The notes beneath the pieces are model-generated. The model was not told the origin of the DNA. It worked only from the letters and a program-made list of their open reading frames with translations, and made no database searches. From assembly GCA_041476545.1 (NCBI GenBank), contig JBGOTP010000218.1:1-8839 (forward strand): a stretch of 8,839 bases of DNA, read 5' to 3'. Made by a program: the position numbers and the translations under genes. The DNA is from JBGOTP01 sp041476545 (GTDB lineage Bacteria; Acidobacteriota; Vicinamibacteria; Vicinamibacterales; CAVVIG01). Positions 6,732 to 8,839 of this stretch are shown one piece after another. Every line of letters starts with the position of its first letter. Position 1 is the first letter of the stretch.

Positions 6732-8256
6732 GTGTCGCCGCGAGCCGCAGTCCCTCGAAGCGCGCTCGCGCCGTCCATCCCTGAAGACGCACGGACCGAG
6801 CGTCGGGCTCAGATGTGGACGACATCTCGGCCTGGAGCGCCGCCGCAATCACCGCGACATCTTCCTGCTCGGACGTGTCGGTGAACGGCTGGCCGTTCCG
6901 GTGTCTGAGCACATCGTCCACATAGGTGGTGTAGAAGCGTCCCTCGAGAAACGCGGGCTGCACGAGCAGCCACGAAAAGAACGGCAGCGTCGTCTCGATG
7001 CCGGCGATGATGTATTCGTCCAGCGCGCGGCGCATCCGGGCAACAGCGGCCGGCCGGCTTTCGTCCCACACGGCAAGCTTCGAAATCATCGGATCATAGA
7101 AAATGGGGACGTCCAGTCCTTCGGTGGCTCCACTGTCGTCGCGAATCCCCGGACCTGAGGGCGGCCGCAGCCGCAGGATACGGCCGGGCGACGGGAGGAA
7201 GCCGTTGTCGGGATCCTCCGCGTAGATGCGGCACTCGATGGCGTGACCCGAGGGCGCCAGGAGCCGATCGGCCGGGAGATCGAGCCGTTCGCCTCTCGCG
7301 ATGCGCAACTGCCAGCGAACGAGATCGACGCCGGTCACGAGTTCCGTAATCGGGTGCTCAACCTGCAGCCTGGTGTTCATTTCCAGAAAATAGAAGCGCC
7401 CATCTTCGTCCAGCAGGAATTCGATCGTTCCGGCGTTCGTGTAGCCGACCGCGCGGGCCACGGCGGCTGCAGCCGAGGTCAGTTCCCGGCGCAGTGCCGG
7501 CGTGACCGCCAGCGACGGTGTCTCTTCAACCACTTTCTGGTGCCGGCGCTGGATGGAGCATTCCCGCTCGACAAACGGGAGGACGGTGCCGTACTCGTCG
7601 CCGAGCAACTGCACTTCAATGTGGCGGGGACGCAGGAGCTGACGTTCGAAGTACACGGCGGTGTCTCCGAACGCTGTTCCGGCCTCCGACCGCGCCGCGC
7701 GAATCGCGTCCGAGAGCCCCGAGGGATCGGTGACGGTCCGCATGCCCTTCCCGCCCCCACCGGCCACCGCCTTGACCAGCAACGGGTATCCGACCCCTGC
7801 GGCGAGCCGCGCCGCCTCGGCCGCGGACACCTCGGGGCCAAGGGGATCGGTGGTACCCGGAACAACCGGCACACCCGCCGCGGAGGCCGCCGCGCGCGCC
7901 GCGGTCTTGCTCCCCATCAAGGCAATGGCGTCAGACGTCGGACCAACGAAGATCAGACCGGCGTCCCGCACGGCCCTCGCGAAGTCTGCATTCTCCGCGA
8001 GAAAACCATAGCCGGGATGGACTGCATCCGCGCCCGACCGGCGGGCCGCGTCGAGAATGCGATCGATCCGCAGGTAGCTCTCGCCCGGCGCGTTCGGACC
8101 AATGGCGCACGCCTCGTCGGCATAACGCACGTGCGGAGCGGTCCGGTCGCACTCGGAAAACACGGCGACGCTCACGAGTCCCATCTCGCGGCATGCGCGC
8201 ATGATGCGCACGGCAATCTCGCCCCGATTGGCTATCAGAATCTTATGCAACTGCAA
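6724..8256 (-). CDS. accC: Biotin carboxylase subunit of acetyl/propionyl-CoA carboxylase
   Basis: This 510-residue enzyme carboxylates biotin using MgATP and bicarbonate. The N-terminal biotin carboxylase fold begins KILIANRGEIAVRIMRACRE (5-24), followed by HPGYGFLAEN (80-89). The ATP-grasp domain has Lys107 (MGSK), the glycine-rich GGGGKG loop (166-171), the conserved RECSIQRRHQKVVEE (231-245) and the active-site stretch EMNTRLQVEHPITE (292-305). The biotin carboxylase C-terminal domain follows (IECRIYAEDP, YDPMISKLAVW). E. coli AccC has about 450 residues; the extra C-terminal 55 or so probably correspond to the segment that links to the carrier in fused alpha chains. An in-frame TAG sits directly before the TTG at 8256, so translation starts at that TTG or at a second TTG at 8250; neither has a recognisable Shine-Dalgarno. 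The stop lies 4 bases before the carrier start. Assignment is very secure; the substrate is set by the carboxyltransferase, not this subunit. Confidence 0.97.
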   Translation of the reverse strand: MQLHKILIANRGEIAVRIMRACREMGLVSVAVFSECDRTAPHVRYADEACAIGPNAPGESYLRIDRILDAARRSGADAVHPGYGFLAENADFARAVRDAGLIFVGPTSDAIALMGSKTAARAAASAAGVPVVPGTTDPLGPEVSAAEAARLAAGVGYPLLVKAVAGGGGKGMRTVTDPSGLSDAIRAARSEAGTAFGDTAVYFERQLLRPRHIEVQLLGDEYGTVLPFVERECSIQRRHQKVVEETPSLAVTPALRRELTSAAAAVARAVGYTNAGTIEFLLDEDGRFYFLEMNTRLQVEHPITELVTGVDLVRWQLRIARGERLDLPADRLLAPSGHAIECRIYAEDPDNGFLPSPGRILRLRPPSGPGIRDDSGATEGLDVPIFYDPMISKLAVWDESRPAAVARMRRALDEYIIAGIETTLPFFSWLLVQPAFLEGRFYTTYVDDVLRHRNGQPFTDTSEQEDVAVIAAALQAEMSSTSEPDARSVRLQGWTARARFEGLRLAATRE

Positions 8257-8269
8257 CTATTCTATCGGC

Positions 8270-8296
8270 TTACGGGCAGGCGTGGCTCGAGTTCAT
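8270..8296 (-). CDS. Candidate 8-codon leader ORF upstream of accC
   Basis: In the 73-base gap before accC, a strong GGAGG (8310-8306) stands 9 bases ahead of an ATG at 8296 that opens a short ORF reading MNSSHACP and stopping with TAA at 8272-8270. The stop is 13 bases before the accC TTG start, which lacks its own clear ribosome site. A 6-base stem (8280-8285 with 8309-8314) would fold over the ATG and touch the GGAGG. The arrangement fits a leader peptide or a reinitiation device, but such a short ORF can arise by chance. Confidence 0.25.
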   Translation of the reverse strand: MNSSHACP

Positions 8297-8305
8297 TCTA
8301 ATCCG

Positions 8306-8310
8306 CCTCC
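8306..8310 (-). promoter_or_regulatory. Strong Shine-Dalgarno GGAGG not used directly by accC
   Basis: GGAGG on the minus strand is the best ribosome-binding match in the gap. It is 9 bases from the ATG at 8296 but about 50 bases from the accC TTG, too far to serve accC directly. It therefore either serves the 8-codon ORF or is coincidental. Confidence 0.4.
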
Positions 8311-8329
8311 ACGCGGGGGAACTGCTCAG

Positions 8330-8839
8330 TTAGAGCGGAATGTTGCCGTGCTTCTTCGGTGGGTTGCTGACCCGCTTGCCGTCCAGGTTCCTCAGCGCGG
8401 CAATCAGCTTGCGGCGCGTCTCACGAGGACGAATGATCTCGTCCAAATACCCACGCGATGCGGCGATGTAGGGATTCGCGAACTTCTCTCGAAACTCCCT
8501 CACTTTGTCGGCCCGCGCCGACGCATCGGCGGCCCCTTCGAGCTCGCGCTTGTACAGAATATTGACAGCCCCTTCCGGCCCCATGACCGCAATCTCGGCT
8601 GTCGGCCACGCGTAGTTGAAGTCGGTGCGCAGGTGCTTGCTCGACATGACGCAGTACGCGCCGCCGTACGCCTTGCGCGTGATCACGGTGACCTTCGGCA
8701 CCGTCGCCTCCGCGAAGGCAAAGAGCAGCTTGGCGCCATGTTTGATGATGCCGCCGTACTCCTGCACGGTCCCCGGCAGAAACCCCGGTACATCCTCGAA
8801 CGTGACAAGCGGGACATTGAACGCGTCGCAGCAGCGGAC
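8330..8839 (-). CDS. pccB: Propionyl-CoA carboxylase-type carboxyltransferase (beta) subunit, 5' end outside window
   Basis: Only the last 169 codons are present; the frame is open through the window edge at 8839, and the GTG at 8767 is internal, not a start. The visible part is the C-terminal half of the carboxyltransferase: VPLVTFEDVPGFLPGT, then QEYGGIIKHGAKLLFAFAEATVPKVTVITRKAYGGAY, then HLRTDFNYAWPTAEIAVMGPEGAVNILYKRE, ending in the family-typical NPPKKHGNIPL tail. The two Gly-Gly amide pairs that line the biotin and acyl-CoA pockets are intact. The enzyme transfers CO2 from carboxybiotin to the alpha carbon of an acyl-CoA, normally propionyl-CoA to (S)-methylmalonyl-CoA. The residue after GGAY, Asp in typical PccB, is Cys here (codon 8653-8651). 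A methylmalonyl-CoA decarboxylase alpha subunit is a close homologue; adjacent biotin carboxylase and carrier genes argue for a carboxylase. The gene is separated from accC by 73 bases. Confidence 0.94.
   Translation of the reverse strand, partial: VRCCDAFNVPLVTFEDVPGFLPGTVQEYGGIIKHGAKLLFAFAEATVPKVTVITRKAYGGAYCVMSSKHLRTDFNYAWPTAEIAVMGPEGAVNILYKRELEGAADASARADKVREFREKFANPYIAASRGYLDEIIRPRETRRKLIAALRNLDGKRVSNPPKKHGNIPL

Larger units (their letters stand above)
8257..8329. other. Gap between carboxyltransferase and biotin carboxylase genes
   Basis: The only sizeable non-coding gap in the window. It holds the GGAGG site, the 8-codon ORF and a 6-base stem described separately. I see no hairpin followed by a T run that would act as an intrinsic terminator. 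A TAGAAT hexamer lies only a few bases before the accC start and has no convincing -35 partner, so no promoter is called. Read-through from the carboxyltransferase gene is the simplest reading. Confidence 0.6.

Noticed and set aside
6720..6848. ATG-started N-terminal extension of the carrier protein
   Set aside because: It would overlap accC by about 125 bases and encode an Arg-rich stretch unlike carrier proteins; the TTG at 6719 has a good ribosome site and coupling geometry.
8257..8329. Intrinsic terminator or promoter between carboxyltransferase and accC
   Set aside because: No stem followed by a T run is present, and the TAGAAT hexamer is too near the accC start and lacks a -35 partner.
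1..8839. A mobile element, phage, defence system or CRISPR array
   Set aside because: All genes are housekeeping or envelope families with uniform base composition; no transposase, integrase, array or tRNA-linked boundary is visible apart from the small palindromic insert.

Overview
The window is a block of genes that all read on the minus strand. In transcription order they are: the 3' end of a propionyl-CoA carboxylase-type carboxyltransferase (8839 to 8330), a 73-base gap, a biotin carboxylase (8256 to 6724), a biotin carboxyl carrier protein (6719 to 6111), a 1364-residue TamB-family protein (6110 to 2016) and the first 672 residues of an Omp85-family outer-membrane protein (2016 to 1, cut by the window edge). 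I see no RNA gene, CRISPR array, insertion sequence or phage gene.

Two systems meet here. The right third is a three-part biotin-dependent acyl-CoA carboxylase: biotin carboxylase charges biotin on the carrier, and the carboxyltransferase moves CO2 to an acyl-CoA, most likely propionyl-CoA, giving methylmalonyl-CoA. The left two thirds is an envelope pair: an inner-membrane-anchored TamB/AsmA-like protein long enough to bridge the periplasm, and an Omp85 barrel protein with what I read as seven POTRA domains. From the biotin carboxylase onward the genes are packed end to end (4-base gap, 0-base gap, 1-base overlap), so these four genes are probably one transcript with translational coupling.

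The organism is a Gram-negative (diderm) bacterium with high GC. The carrier gene contains an in-frame insert carrying two palindromes with a shared core (TCCGGCT..AGCCGGA). I recall palindromes of this kind, and their translated traces (RLKPD, SGFSRT), as common in genomes of Acidobacteriota, especially Vicinamibacteria-like lineages. That assignment is recollection plus inference, not proof.

Most of the window is ordinary chromosomal housekeeping. The points worth a second look are the palindromic insert in the carrier protein, the seven-POTRA Omp85 encoded downstream of tamB (reverse of the E. coli tamA-tamB order), a Cys at the known substrate-selecting position of the carboxyltransferase, and a possible 8-codon leader ORF with a strong Shine-Dalgarno just ahead of a TTG-started biotin carboxylase.
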